NCBI RefSeq assembly: GCF_002837275.1
Contig: NZ_NXIF01000036.1
Coordinates: forward strand, 1-47,378
Origin: Malaciobacter halophilus
Lineage (GTDB): Bacteria; Campylobacterota; Campylobacteria; Campylobacterales; Arcobacteraceae
DNA: 47,378 nt
Reading direction: 5' to 3'
The notes beneath the pieces were generated by a model, which was not told where the DNA came from, searched no databases, and saw only the letters and a list, made by a program, of their open reading frames with translations. The position numbers and the translations under genes were made by a program. Shown in pieces: positions 17,907-27,479 of this stretch (positions within the stretch are counted from its first letter, which is position 1; every line of letters starts with the position of its first letter).

Positions 17907-19881
17907 TTTTAGCCTTAGTTGAGTTGTTTATTTGTGGTGTTTCTTTTGGTGCAGAAAAGTAGTATCCTTGTGAATAATCTGCTCCTAAATCTTTTACTGT
18001 ATTGAAAATATCCTCATTTTCTACATACTCTGCAATAGTTTTTAATCCTAAATTCTTTGCAAACTCTATTATTGTTTTTGTTATCTTATAAGAGTTTTTA
18101 TCAACTACTACATTTTTAATAATTGAAGCATCAATTTTTAAATAATCAACATTCATTTTTAAAATATGTTCAAAATTTGAATATCCTGAACCAAAATCAT
18201 CAATAGCAACTTTACACCCAAGATTTTTTATTTCATCAATAAACTTTATAAGTATATCGTAATTTTTTACACTTTCATCTTCTAAAATTTCAAAAACTAC
18301 TTTGTTTTTTACATTATACTTTTTTAATTTTTTTCTTACATATTCAATAAATTTTGGGTCTTCAATATCTTCATATGAGATATTTATTGAAAACTCATAA
18401 TCAAGTTTATCAAACTTTTTAAATGCTTTATCTAAAACAATTTTTGTTATTTTTGTGTATTGATTAGATTTCTTTGAAATATCTAAGAAAAAGAAAGGAG
18501 AGATTACTTTGTCTTCATCAATCATTCTAACTAAACACTCATATTTGTCAATTTGCATTGTTTTATTATTAATTAAAGGCTGATAATATACAATTATCTG
18601 GTCATTTGTAAGAGCATTTTTCAGTTTTTTAGTCCATTTCATATTGTTTTCATACTCTTGTAAATTGTCTAGCTGGTCATAAAACACTAGATAATCTTTA
18701 TTGTCTTTTTTTGCAGCTTGTAAAGCCAAATCTGCAGTGATTAGTTTGTTGTTTTTAGTAGAAAAAGATATGCCTGCTTTTACTCTTGTATCAATTTCAT
18801 ATTGTTCATATGAAAAAACTTCTTTATATATCTTATCAATAATATTTTTAATAGCCATCAAAAAGTCATTTTTAGTAATATTCTCTCCTGTAATACAGTA
18901 TGTATCTGAAGGAAACTTGTACAGTCTAATTTTTTTAAAATCTTTAATTACCTCATCAATTAAAAAAGATACTTGTTTTAATACCCAATCTCCTACTTTA
19001 TTACCAAAAAAATCATTTATCTCCTTAAAAGAGTTAATATCAATAATTGCAAGTGAATTTATATCTATTTTTTCATGTTGTAGTTCATCAATTAATTTTG
19101 CTCTATTTGGTTTCTTTGTCAAATTATCTGTATATAAAAGATTTATTAGTTCATTTTTATACTCTATTTCATGGGTGATATCATCTAAAAAAATCAAATA
19201 ATTTTTATCTTGTTTTAAATAGTTTGCTTGAATCTTATATATCTTCTCTTTTGTTTTTGTTTTTATTAATACTTTTGATTCATTTTGTTTATTTAGCTGT
19301 TCAAGCCAATTGCAATTTTTATCTTCAAAAAGATAACCTTGCTTTTTTTCAAAAAGATTAGCTACTTTTTTATACTTTTTATTTAACTCATCAAGAGTTT
19401 GTATTCCCATAACTTTAAAGAAATTTTTATTGGCAAAAAGAAAACTATCCTTATTTGTCAAAAAAATTGGAGTTGCAATATTATTTAAAATAATTGAAGA
19501 GAACTCTTTTTGTTTTATAAGCTCTTTCTCTTTTTCTCTAATTTTTACATAATGATTTATTTTAAATATTAATTTATTAAAAAATAGTGGTTTATATATA
19601 AAATCAAATACTTCAATACTATAAGCTACATCAAGATTTTGTGTATTTTGTATTATAAATATTACATCAATATCATTATTTAAACACTCTTTTGCAATCT
19701 TTATAGAGTTATTTAAATCTATATTAATAATAAGCAGATTTAAATCCATTTTTTTAGATAAAATTTCTTGCTCATCAAGCGTAAAATGTAGATTTAAATT
19801 TGATAATTCTTTTGTAGTTTTATTTCTTAGTTTTTTATCTTCAATAATTTCACTATCTGCTATTAAAACATCAAAGTGCAT
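17899..19881 (-). CDS. Cyclic-di-GMP phosphodiesterase (REC-like, PAS, degenerate GGDEF, EAL)
   Basis: The 660-residue protein starts with a receiver-like region (~1-120) in which the acidic pocket is weak. It then has a PAS-like domain (~125-235), and a GGDEF domain (~245-400) whose signature is replaced by KFPSDTY and so is not expected to be a cyclase. The EAL domain (~405-650) keeps the key residues: YECLVR in place of EALVR, INISYED, DDFGSGYSN, YLKIDASI, TIAEYVEN and YSQGYYFSAP. It should degrade cyclic-di-GMP. It is first in a two-gene operon with the GGDEF protein. Confidence 0.88.
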   Translation of the reverse strand: MHFDVLIADSEIIEDKKLRNKTTKELSNLNLHFTLDEQEILSKKMDLNLLIINIDLNNSIKIAKECLNNDIDVIFIIQNTQNLDVAYSIEVFDFIYKPLFFNKLIFKINHYVKIREKEKELIKQKEFSSIILNNIATPIFLTNKDSFLFANKNFFKVMGIQTLDELNKKYKKVANLFEKKQGYLFEDKNCNWLEQLNKQNESKVLIKTKTKEKIYKIQANYLKQDKNYLIFLDDITHEIEYKNELINLLYTDNLTKKPNRAKLIDELQHEKIDINSLAIIDINSFKEINDFFGNKVGDWVLKQVSFLIDEVIKDFKKIRLYKFPSDTYCITGENITKNDFLMAIKNIIDKIYKEVFSYEQYEIDTRVKAGISFSTKNNKLITADLALQAAKKDNKDYLVFYDQLDNLQEYENNMKWTKKLKNALTNDQIIVYYQPLINNKTMQIDKYECLVRMIDEDKVISPFFFLDISKKSNQYTKITKIVLDKAFKKFDKLDYEFSINISYEDIEDPKFIEYVRKKLKKYNVKNKVVFEILEDESVKNYDILIKFIDEIKNLGCKVAIDDFGSGYSNFEHILKMNVDYLKIDASIIKNVVVDKNSYKITKTIIEFAKNLGLKTIAEYVENEDIFNTVKDLGADYSQGYYFSAPKETPQINNSTKAKNE

Positions 19882-19976
19882 TAAGTACCTTATACTTTAA
19901 AATTACAGTTATTATATAAAAATACTCTTTAAAGTTATATTATCTATAAAATATGGCACTTAATGCATCAATATTG

Positions 19977-20702
19977 TTATTTTTTGAAGATTTTAAGAGC
20001 ATTTTCCAAGTCTTCTTGAGTGTCAATTCCAAATGACCTAGATTCAACTTCTACCATAGAAATATTATACCCACTGTCAATTGCTCTTAATTGTTCTAGC
20101 TTTTCTATTTTTTCTAATTTTGAAGAGTTTAAAGAACAAAATTTATTTAAGCTTTTTTTAGTAAAACCATAAATTCCTAAATGACCATTGTAATTTGAGT
20201 TTTCATAATGATCTCTATGATATGGAATTTTTGCTCTTGAAAAGTATATAGCATTACTATTCTCATCTAAGACTACTTTCACATGATTAGGGTCATCTGC
20301 TAAATTTGAACTAATTTTTTTATAACAGCTTACAATCATTGTATCTTCATTGTTTTGTTTTACTTCTTTTACTCTATTTATTACTGCTTTTACAACTTCT
20401 GGCTCAATAAAAGGTTCATCTGCTTGAACATTTACAACTATTTCATCTTCTGGTAAATTAAGTTTATTAACTGCTTCATTTATTCTATCTGTTCCACTTT
20501 GATGACTATTTGAAGTTAACACAGCTTCAAACCCATGTGTTTTTGCCAAATCAAGTACTTCTAGTGAATCAGTAGCAATTACTACATTATCTAGTGCACT
20601 AACTTGCACAGCTGTTTTTATCACCATTGGAAGACCTAATATATCTACTAAAATTTTATTTTCAAATCTACTTGAGTTTAATCTTGCTGGAATTATAATC
20701 AT
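19977..20702 (-). CDS. kdsB: CMP-KDO synthetase (3-deoxy-manno-octulosonate cytidylyltransferase)
   Basis: This 241-residue enzyme shows IPARLNSSRFENKIL (CTP binding), VVIATDSLEV, VNVQADEPFI and YFSRAKIPYHRD. It activates KDO with CTP for the inner core of LPS, so it works in the same pathway end as lptB nearby. It follows the PAS kinase gene by nine bases on the same strand. Confidence 0.95.
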   Translation of the reverse strand: MIIIPARLNSSRFENKILVDILGLPMVIKTAVQVSALDNVVIATDSLEVLDLAKTHGFEAVLTSNSHQSGTDRINEAVNKLNLPEDEIVVNVQADEPFIEPEVVKAVINRVKEVKQNNEDTMIVSCYKKISSNLADDPNHVKVVLDENSNAIYFSRAKIPYHRDHYENSNYNGHLGIYGFTKKSLNKFCSLNSSKLEKIEKLEQLRAIDSGYNISMVEVESRSFGIDTQEDLENALKIFKK

Positions 20703-20711
20703 TTTTTTCCT

Positions 20712-22178
20712 TTATATTGGTAGTGCTATTTTAAAAGTAGCACCGCTATTGTGATTTTTTACACTTATTTTTCCCATTAAGTGCATTTCTGTAATAATTT
20801 TACATGTATATAGTCCAAGTCCAACACCATGTTTAGACTCTTTTGTGGAGAAATATGGCTCAAAGATTTTATCAATAATATCATCTTTTATGCCTCCTGC
20901 ATTATCACTTATTTCAAAATATATAGTATTATTTAAACAGTAACATGTAAGTTTTATTACACCATTTTTAATCTTATTTCTAAATATAGCCTCTTTTGCA
21001 TTTACTAATATATTTACTAAAATTGTAGTTAATTCATTTTTATATGTGTTAAATACTGGTATATCTGTTACATCTTTTATAAAATCAATATCTTTTGATT
21101 CCGGGTCTTTTTTAAATATCTCTATTGCTTTTAAAACTACATCTTTTGCAATAACTTCTTCTTTTTCACTTTTTACTTGAATAAAACTTTGAAACTCTTC
21201 GATTGTATCAGATAGTTTTTGAGCATCATCTTTTATCTCCTTTAAAGTTTGAGCAAATGCATCACTATTATTTAAACCAAGAGAGATATCAAGTTCTAGT
21301 TTTTGGGCTCTAATTGAGATAATATTTAGTGGTTGTCGCCATTCATGGGATAACATTTGTAGTGTTTCTGTCATTATTGCTAATTTTGATTGCTGAACTA
21401 ATATATTGTCTTTTTGTACTACCTCTTTTTGTAAAGATTTTGTTTCAACATCAAGATTTATCTCATTTGTTATATCAAACATTAATGAAGTGTAACCAGT
21501 AATATCACCATATTTGTTATATGTTGGTTTTACTTTTGTATCAATCCAAAATATTGTACCATTTTTTCTTTTTGCTTTTATTCTTCCATTCCACTCTTTA
21601 GAATTTTTAATTGAAGTTAAAATTTCACTAAAGATTCTATCATCTTCATCTGCTGATTTAATTATTGTATGGTGCTTATTTAAAAGCTCCTCTTCTTTGT
21701 ATCCACTTAATGTTTGAAAAGCTAAACTAGTGTGTGTTATAAGTCCATCAATATTTACGTGATTTGAAGCAACATAACTATCTAAAATTTGGTCATCTGA
21801 AATCTCTTTTGTAATATCTTTAGTATTAATTACAAAAAGTTTTTTATTTAACATAGTTGATAGAGTAATTTTTAAATAGACTTTTTGTTTATCTTTTCTA
21901 ATACATACAATATTTATATCTGATTCGTATCTATTTTTTAAATTTTTTTTCATTAGCTCAATAAATGCTCTTTTATAATCTTCTTGTATAAAGCTAATGA
22001 AATTTTTATCTTTTAATTCCTCTTTTTTATATCCTAAGATTGGGACAAAAGCATTATTAAAATATATAAATTTTCCACTAAAATCAATAATTCCTATTCC
22101 ATCCCAAGAATTATTTATTATCTCTTTTAGTTCATCATTACTTCTTTTAAGCTTAGTAATATCGTACTCTTCTGACAT
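20712..22178 (-). CDS. Dual-PAS histidine kinase
   Basis: In this 488-residue soluble kinase, two PAS domains (~12-130 and ~140-240) are followed by a coiled segment and the phospho-acceptor motif LSHEWRQPL (~residue 279). The ATPase domain has NILVNAKEAI, DNAGGIKDDI and GVGLGLYTC. Note HEW rather than HQW in the phospho-acceptor box. It is upstream of kdsB on the same strand, separated by nine bases; no response regulator is adjacent. Confidence 0.9.
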   Translation of the reverse strand: MSEEYDITKLKRSNDELKEIINNSWDGIGIIDFSGKFIYFNNAFVPILGYKKEELKDKNFISFIQEDYKRAFIELMKKNLKNRYESDINIVCIRKDKQKVYLKITLSTMLNKKLFVINTKDITKEISDDQILDSYVASNHVNIDGLITHTSLAFQTLSGYKEEELLNKHHTIIKSADEDDRIFSEILTSIKNSKEWNGRIKAKRKNGTIFWIDTKVKPTYNKYGDITGYTSLMFDITNEINLDVETKSLQKEVVQKDNILVQQSKLAIMTETLQMLSHEWRQPLNIISIRAQKLELDISLGLNNSDAFAQTLKEIKDDAQKLSDTIEEFQSFIQVKSEKEEVIAKDVVLKAIEIFKKDPESKDIDFIKDVTDIPVFNTYKNELTTILVNILVNAKEAIFRNKIKNGVIKLTCYCLNNTIYFEISDNAGGIKDDIIDKIFEPYFSTKESKHGVGLGLYTCKIITEMHLMGKISVKNHNSGATFKIALPI

Positions 22179-22243
22179 ATAAAACCTTATTTTTAGTATT
22201 GATATTATATTATAAAAACTTTAAAAATTTATAAGTAGGTAAT

Positions 22244-24925
22244 ATGAAGAAAACAATAACAGTTATAGATACATTCGGGTTTTTATTTAGAAGTTATTAT
22301 GCACTTCCTCCTTTAAAATCAAAACAAGGTTTTCCAACTGGATTATTAACAGGATTTATGAATTTTATTGCAAACATAGGAAAAGATTTTCATACTGATT
22401 ATTTAGTATTTGCTTTAGATTCAAAGGGTGATACTTTTAGAAATGAGATTTATAGTGAATATAAAGCTCACAGACCAGATGTTCCAGAAGATCTTTTAAA
22501 ACAACTTCCTGTTGCGATTGATTGGATTGAAAAAATGGGCTTTCAAACAGCTTCAAGAGTAGGTTTTGAAGCAGATGATATTATAGCTTCTATTGCCCAT
22601 GATGCAAAAACAAAAGATTTGGAAGTAAGAATAGTAAGTCATGATAAAGATTTATATCAATTAATTGATGATGATACAATCTATTTATTTGACCCAATAA
22701 AAAAAACAGTAATAAATGAAGATAAATGTCTTGAAAAATATGGAGTTTCTCCAAAGCAGTTTACTGATTATCAAGCACTATTAGGTGATAGTGCAGATAA
22801 TGTACCTGGAGTTAAAGGTGTAGGTGCAAAAACTGCACAAGCATTAGTTAGTCAATATAATACAATTGAAAATATTTATGAGAATTTAGAAAATATTGAA
22901 AAAACAAGATGGAAAAACCTATTAGAAGCAAGTAAAGAGATGGCTTTTATTTCAAAAGAGCTCGTTACTTTAAAAGTAGATTGTCATGTACTTGATGAAA
23001 TAGACAAATTTACTCTTCCAAAAGAAAACCCAATTTTAAAAATTGCAGATACTTTAGTTGAATATGATTTAAATAGAATTATTGATAGAGTAAATAAAGA
23101 TGGTTTAAACTATAAAACAAAAATTCCTCAAAAAGAAGAGAAGCTTTTATTTGATTCAGTACTTCTTAATACAAAAGAAAAATTATTTGATGTATTAAAC
23201 TCTATTAAAAAAGATTCTATTGTAGCTTTTGATACGGAAACTACTGATTTAGATACAAAAGATGCAAAAATAGTTGGTTTCTCATTTAGTTTTGAAGAAA
23301 ATAAAGGTTACTATGTACCAATAGGACACTTCTATTTAGGTGTTTGTGAACAAATAAGTTTAGAAGATGCAAAAGAGGCTTTAATTAAATTAAATGAGTT
23401 TAACTTAGTTGCTCAAAACTTTAAATATGATTATGAAATAATAAAAGTTAATTTTGATTTACAGATGAATTTATACGCAGATACAATGATTATGTCTTGG
23501 CTTTTAAATCCAAGTTCAAAACTAGGACTTGATGCAAAAGCAAAAGAGTATTTTAATCATACAATGGTAGCTTTTAAAGATTTAGTAAAAAAAGGTGAAA
23601 ACTTTTCTAGTGTTGAAGTTGAAAAAGCTTGCATATATGCAAGTGAAGATGCTGTTATTACTTTAAAACTATTTAATAAACTAAAACAGACTTTTAACTC
23701 TTTAAACTTGAATTATCTTTTTGAATTAGGACAAACATTAGAGTTTGAATTTACAAAAGTATTAGCTTATATGCAAGAGAATGGAATAAAAATAGATATT
23801 TCTATTTTAGAAGAATTAAAAGAAAAAAGTCTTAAACATTTACAAGAGTTAACTAACTCAATTTATGAGCTTGCACAGTGCGAATTTAATATTAACTCTC
23901 CTAAACAGTTAGGTGAAGTTCTTTTTGATAAACTTGGCTTAACAGCTTCTAAGAAGACTAAAAGTGGTTATAGTACAAATGAAATGGTTTTACAAAAACT
24001 CTATAAGGAACATAAAATAATTCCATTACTTTTAGATTACAGAGAATCACATAAATTGCAATCAACTTATATTGAGCCACTTTTAAACCTAGCTAAACAA
24101 AGAAATAATAGAAGGATATATACTTCATTTTTACAAACAGGCACGGCAACAGGAAGATTAAGTAGTAAAAATCCAAATCTTCAGAATATACCAGTTAAAA
24201 GTGAAGCTGGTGCATTAATAAGAAGTGCTTTTATTCCAAAAGAAGGTTTTAGTTTAGTTGGTATTGATTATTCACAAATAGAATTAAGACTACTTGCTCA
24301 TTTTAGTGAAGATGAAGCTTTGCTTGAAGCATTTAATAATAATTTAGATATTCATAATCAAACAGCAATTAAAATATTTGGCAAAGAAGAAGCAAGCTCA
24401 AAAAGGGCAATTGCAAAATCAATTAACTTTGGATTAATTTATGGTATGGGAAGTAGAAAACTTGCAGATACTTTAGGTATAAAAACAAAAGAAGCAAAAA
24501 GTTATATTGAGTCATACTTTCAAGCTTTTAAAAGTGTAAAAGATTATTTAAAATCAATTGAAGATTCTATATTAGAAACGGGCTATGTGGAAACTTTATT
24601 GAAAAGAAGAAGAGTTTTTGATTTTGATAGTGCAAACGGTATGCAAAAGGCAGCCTTTTTAAGAGAAGGTGTAAATACTAAATTTCAAGGAAGTGCAGCA
24701 GACTTAATTAAGCTATCTATGCTTAAAATATGGCAAAAGTATAAAAATAATGATGACATAAAAATGCTTTTACAAATACATGATGAACTAATTTTTGAAA
24801 TAAAAAATGAAAAAATAGAAGAAATAGGTGAGGACTTAGTTGAAATTATGGAGAACATTGTTGAACTAAAAATTCCTTTGAAAGTGTCAAAAAATATAGG
24901 AAAAAGTTGGCAAGAGTTAAAATAA
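22244..24925 (+). CDS. polA: DNA polymerase I
   Basis: This 893-residue protein has three parts. The 5'-3' nuclease (~1-290) has FRSYYALPPL and EADDIIAS, with GDSADNVPGVKGVG. The 3'-5' exonuclease (~310-490) has the metal residues in AFDTETTDLD (D-x-E) and YDYEIIK-like sequence, so proofreading may be active. The polymerase domain has TGRLSSKNPNLQNIP, DYSQIELRLLAH, KRAIAKSINFGLIYGMG (O helix) and LLQIHDELIFE. It fills gaps and removes RNA primers. It is transcribed divergently from the kinase next to it. Confidence 0.97.
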   Translation: MKKTITVIDTFGFLFRSYYALPPLKSKQGFPTGLLTGFMNFIANIGKDFHTDYLVFALDSKGDTFRNEIYSEYKAHRPDVPEDLLKQLPVAIDWIEKMGFQTASRVGFEADDIIASIAHDAKTKDLEVRIVSHDKDLYQLIDDDTIYLFDPIKKTVINEDKCLEKYGVSPKQFTDYQALLGDSADNVPGVKGVGAKTAQALVSQYNTIENIYENLENIEKTRWKNLLEASKEMAFISKELVTLKVDCHVLDEIDKFTLPKENPILKIADTLVEYDLNRIIDRVNKDGLNYKTKIPQKEEKLLFDSVLLNTKEKLFDVLNSIKKDSIVAFDTETTDLDTKDAKIVGFSFSFEENKGYYVPIGHFYLGVCEQISLEDAKEALIKLNEFNLVAQNFKYDYEIIKVNFDLQMNLYADTMIMSWLLNPSSKLGLDAKAKEYFNHTMVAFKDLVKKGENFSSVEVEKACIYASEDAVITLKLFNKLKQTFNSLNLNYLFELGQTLEFEFTKVLAYMQENGIKIDISILEELKEKSLKHLQELTNSIYELAQCEFNINSPKQLGEVLFDKLGLTASKKTKSGYSTNEMVLQKLYKEHKIIPLLLDYRESHKLQSTYIEPLLNLAKQRNNRRIYTSFLQTGTATGRLSSKNPNLQNIPVKSEAGALIRSAFIPKEGFSLVGIDYSQIELRLLAHFSEDEALLEAFNNNLDIHNQTAIKIFGKEEASSKRAIAKSINFGLIYGMGSRKLADTLGIKTKEAKSYIESYFQAFKSVKDYLKSIEDSILETGYVETLLKRRRVFDFDSANGMQKAAFLREGVNTKFQGSAADLIKLSMLKIWQKYKNNDDIKMLLQIHDELIFEIKNEKIEEIGEDLVEIMENIVELKIPLKVSKNIGKSWQELK

Positions 24926-24967
24926 TAGAGAAAATGTAAATTTTATTTATTTATAAATAATTTTTCT

Positions 24968-24996
24968 TTGACAAATGTAATAAAATTTGCTATTAT
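24968..24996 (+). promoter_or_regulatory. Near-consensus promoter for the 25029 regulator operon
   Basis: TTGACA at 24968-24973, a 17-base spacer, and TATTAT at 24991-24996 form a good sigma-70 type promoter. Transcription would start near 25003, about 26 bases before the ATG at 25029. Confidence 0.65.
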
Positions 24997-25028
24997 TTTA
25001 AACAAAAATTAATATCAAAGAGTAAAAG

Positions 25029-25730
25029 ATGTTAAAAAATGAAAAAAATATAAGAAAACTTTACAATGCAAAGCTGCTTGTAATTAGTAATGATGACAAT
25101 GTTAAAATAACAATCGAAAATGAATTTGATGATTATTTTAAAGAGCTAAAACTAGTTAGAGGTTCTAAAGAAGCTATTGATTTAGCTACTTCTAATAGTT
25201 TTGATTTGGTTATAATTGATACTAATGTAAAAGATTATAGTTTTGCGCAAATCTGTGCAGAGATTTCAAATAAAGCTACAAGCTTACCTAAAATTATTAT
25301 TTCTGATGAAGAGAATAATGATGATATTGTAACTGCAATAAACTGTAGCGCATATACTTTTATGTCTAAACCATTAAGAGTGAAAGATGTAAAACTTGCA
25401 ATTATTATGTGTTTGAACCAAACAAAAAGAGGCGATAAAATTGAGTTTCAAAATGGAATCTATTTTGATGAGTATAGAGACCAATTTTTTAGACCTGGTG
25501 GCGTGCTAATTGACTTTACTAGACTTGAAAAATCGTTTATAAAACTTCTAATTGAAAAACGTGGTGAAATTGTTGATTACGATACTATTAAAGATGTAGT
25601 ATGGAAAGGTAAAAATATGTCTATTTATACAATGAGAAACATTGTAAATAAAATTAGACAAAAAACTTACTATGAAATAATTAAAAATCATTCAAATAAA
25701 GGTTATGTTTTGGAGGAGAATCAAAAGTAA
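25029..25730 (+). CDS. OmpR-family response regulator
   Basis: This 233-residue protein has a receiver domain (~12-125) with VISNDDN, VIIDTNVKD (phospho-acceptor Asp), IIISDEE and SKPLRV. The winged-helix domain (~130-230) includes FTRLEKSFIKLLI and ends NHSNKGYVLEE. It is likely a DNA-binding regulator. It leads a four-gene run with two small proteins and a REC-PAS protein, and a strong promoter precedes it. The cognate kinase is unknown. Confidence 0.87.
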   Translation: MLKNEKNIRKLYNAKLLVISNDDNVKITIENEFDDYFKELKLVRGSKEAIDLATSNSFDLVIIDTNVKDYSFAQICAEISNKATSLPKIIISDEENNDDIVTAINCSAYTFMSKPLRVKDVKLAIIMCLNQTKRGDKIEFQNGIYFDEYRDQFFRPGGVLIDFTRLEKSFIKLLIEKRGEIVDYDTIKDVVWKGKNMSIYTMRNIVNKIRQKTYYEIIKNHSNKGYVLEENQK

Positions 25731-25745
25731 TTTTGAGCTAAACAT

Positions 25746-25937
25746 ATGGAAGAAAAAATACTTTCTAAGGAAGAACTAATTAAACTTTTCCAGGATGAAA
25801 AAATTATTGATACTGGAAAAGGCTGGATAATGGATGATAAAGAAGTTGAAATTATCGCTCTTCACGATATAGATCCAAAATTTCTTCAAGATGTAACAAA
25901 TGCAAAATTTTATAAACTAATAGTTAAAGGAAATTGA
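25746..25937 (+). CDS. Hypothetical protein (63 aa)
   Basis: This is a small acidic protein with no signal peptide, membrane segment or known motif: a helical start (LSKEELIKLFQDEK) and a short beta-rich middle (GKGWIMDDKEVEIIALHD). It is 15 bases after a response regulator gene, and its TGA overlaps the ATG of the next gene, so it is clearly part of this operon. I do not recognise a family. Confidence 0.7.
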   Translation: MEEKILSKEELIKLFQDEKIIDTGKGWIMDDKEVEIIALHDIDPKFLQDVTNAKFYKLIVKGN

Positions 25938-26197
25938 TGTCACACTGCCCATTTTGTAAGAAAAAGATTGCTATGAGCAAAGCTTTTTGCTCAAGAAGTT
26001 GTAAAGAGAACTATTTTCAACTTATTTCAATACAAGTACCAAAACCTTTTTTAAAAAGAATTTTTGTCTTCTGTAATCCTGAACAAAGAGAAAAAGAGAT
26101 AGAAGAGTTTGCAAATAGACATGGATGGAGATTAGACCTTCTAAAAAATAAAATTGATGAACTAGCAATCGAATATGGGTACAGAGAAGAAAACTGA
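25937..26197 (+). CDS. Small zinc-finger protein (86 aa)
   Basis: The N-terminus MSHCPFCKKKIAMSKAFCSRSC has paired cysteines (C-x2-C and C-x3-C) that should bind one zinc in a treble-clef-like finger; the remainder is helical (REKEIEEFANRHGWRLDLL). The start is ATG at 25937, overlapping the stop of the previous gene; TTG three bases earlier is less likely. Its 3' end overlaps the next gene by 23 bases. Function unknown; a nucleic-acid or protein binding role is possible. Confidence 0.75.
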   Translation: MSHCPFCKKKIAMSKAFCSRSCKENYFQLISIQVPKPFLKRIFVFCNPEQREKEIEEFANRHGWRLDLLKNKIDELAIEYGYREEN

Positions 26198-27467
26198 TGA
26201 CTCATTAGAGTTGGAGTTATTAAAAGAGAGTACACTTCTATTTATTGAAAATAATAAAGAAGTATTAGAAGAAGTAGCAGAATTTTTTAAAACATATTTT
26301 AAAGAAGTTTTAACTGCTTCAAATAAAGATGAAGCATTAGAACTTTATACAGATAAAACAAATAAGATTGATATAATATTAACTGACTTAGATTTAGATG
26401 ATACTCAAGGCTTAGAATTACTTACAAAGATTAGAGAAATTTCATTAGATATTCCAATTGTTTTAACAACACAAAACTCAAATACACAAACTTTAGAAAA
26501 AGTTATTTGTTTAAAAATATCAAATTATATACTAAAACCAATTAAAAATATCACTACAATTAAAATATTAAATCAAATAATTGAAGAGAATTACAATAAA
26601 AGATTAGTAAATATTCAAAAAAGAGAATTAGAAGTATATAAAGATATATTAGACAAAGAAAACTTAGTAAGTGAAACAGATGTAGAAGGTGTTATTACTT
26701 ATGCAAATGATATATTTTGTGAGGTTTCAGGATATACAAAAGATGAGTTAATAGGACAACCTCACAATATAGTAAGACACCCTGATAATTCATCAAAAAT
26801 TTTTGAGACTCTTTGGGATACTATTAAATCTGGTGAAGTTTGGAAAGGAAAGATTAAAAATAGAGCAAAAGATGGTAGTTCATATTATGTGAAATCAACA
26901 ATTTTTCCTATTTTCGACGAGAGTGGAGAAATAAAAAAATATGTAGCTAGTAGATTTTTAGTTACAGAAGATGAAGAAGAAAAACAAACATTAAAAAGAT
27001 ATATTCTTCAACAAAAATCACAAAAAGTAAAATATGAACAAGATTTAGAAAATAAGTATCAAGATATGCTAAAAGAAGCATTAGATGCAAAAGAGAGAAG
27101 TATTACATCTTTTGTAAGTGAACTTCAAAAAGAGATTAAAGTTCTTCGTTCTAGAATTAATGATGATAAAGGAAGAATTTTAAATTTAGAGCATAAATTA
27201 AGTGATTCTTATAAAAAAGCAGAAAAAGACCATGAGGACTTTTTAGAAAAACTTTCAAAAATGAGAACTACAACTAGAATAAGTTATGAAAGATATGAAA
27301 GATTTAAAAAACTAAATGAAAGTTTAAAAGAGAAGTTAGCTAAAGCTCAAGAATCAATAAAAGTATATCAAGAATACATTGAAGAGTATAGACATAAGAT
27401 TGATGATTTAAATGATGTAATTAAATCTTATGAAGATGATAAGAAAAAAGCAGAAGCTAAGAAGTAG
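26175..27467 (+). CDS. REC-PAS protein with long coiled coil and no output domain
   Basis: This 430-residue protein has a receiver domain (~14-135) with IILTDLDLDD (phospho-acceptor Asp) and ILKPIKN. It then has an Aer-like PAS domain (~160-270) with PHNIVRHPD and VWKGKIKN, and from ~285 a continuous, highly charged coiled coil to the end. There is no kinase, cyclase or DNA-binding domain. It may be a scaffold or adaptor, but this is inference. The start codon lies inside the previous gene. Its last 11 bases overlap the convergent lgt gene. Confidence 0.83.
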   Translation: MGTEKKTDDSLELELLKESTLLFIENNKEVLEEVAEFFKTYFKEVLTASNKDEALELYTDKTNKIDIILTDLDLDDTQGLELLTKIREISLDIPIVLTTQNSNTQTLEKVICLKISNYILKPIKNITTIKILNQIIEENYNKRLVNIQKRELEVYKDILDKENLVSETDVEGVITYANDIFCEVSGYTKDELIGQPHNIVRHPDNSSKIFETLWDTIKSGEVWKGKIKNRAKDGSSYYVKSTIFPIFDESGEIKKYVASRFLVTEDEEEKQTLKRYILQQKSQKVKYEQDLENKYQDMLKEALDAKERSITSFVSELQKEIKVLRSRINDDKGRILNLEHKLSDSYKKAEKDHEDFLEKLSKMRTTTRISYERYERFKKLNESLKEKLAKAQESIKVYQEYIEEYRHKIDDLNDVIKSYEDDKKKAEAKK

Positions 27468-27479
27468 CTTTGCTTTTTT
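27444..27479. terminator. Bidirectional terminator between REC-PAS gene and lgt
   Basis: An inverted repeat with AGCTA/TAGCT around loop AGAAG is extended outward by GC pairs and an A6/T6 arm, ending in a T-run on both strands. It is embedded in the overlapping 3' ends of the two convergent genes. Confidence 0.65.

Noticed and set aside
17899-19881. Bifunctional cyclase and phosphodiesterase
   Set aside because: The GGDEF signature is replaced by a non-functional sequence, so only phosphodiesterase activity is supported.
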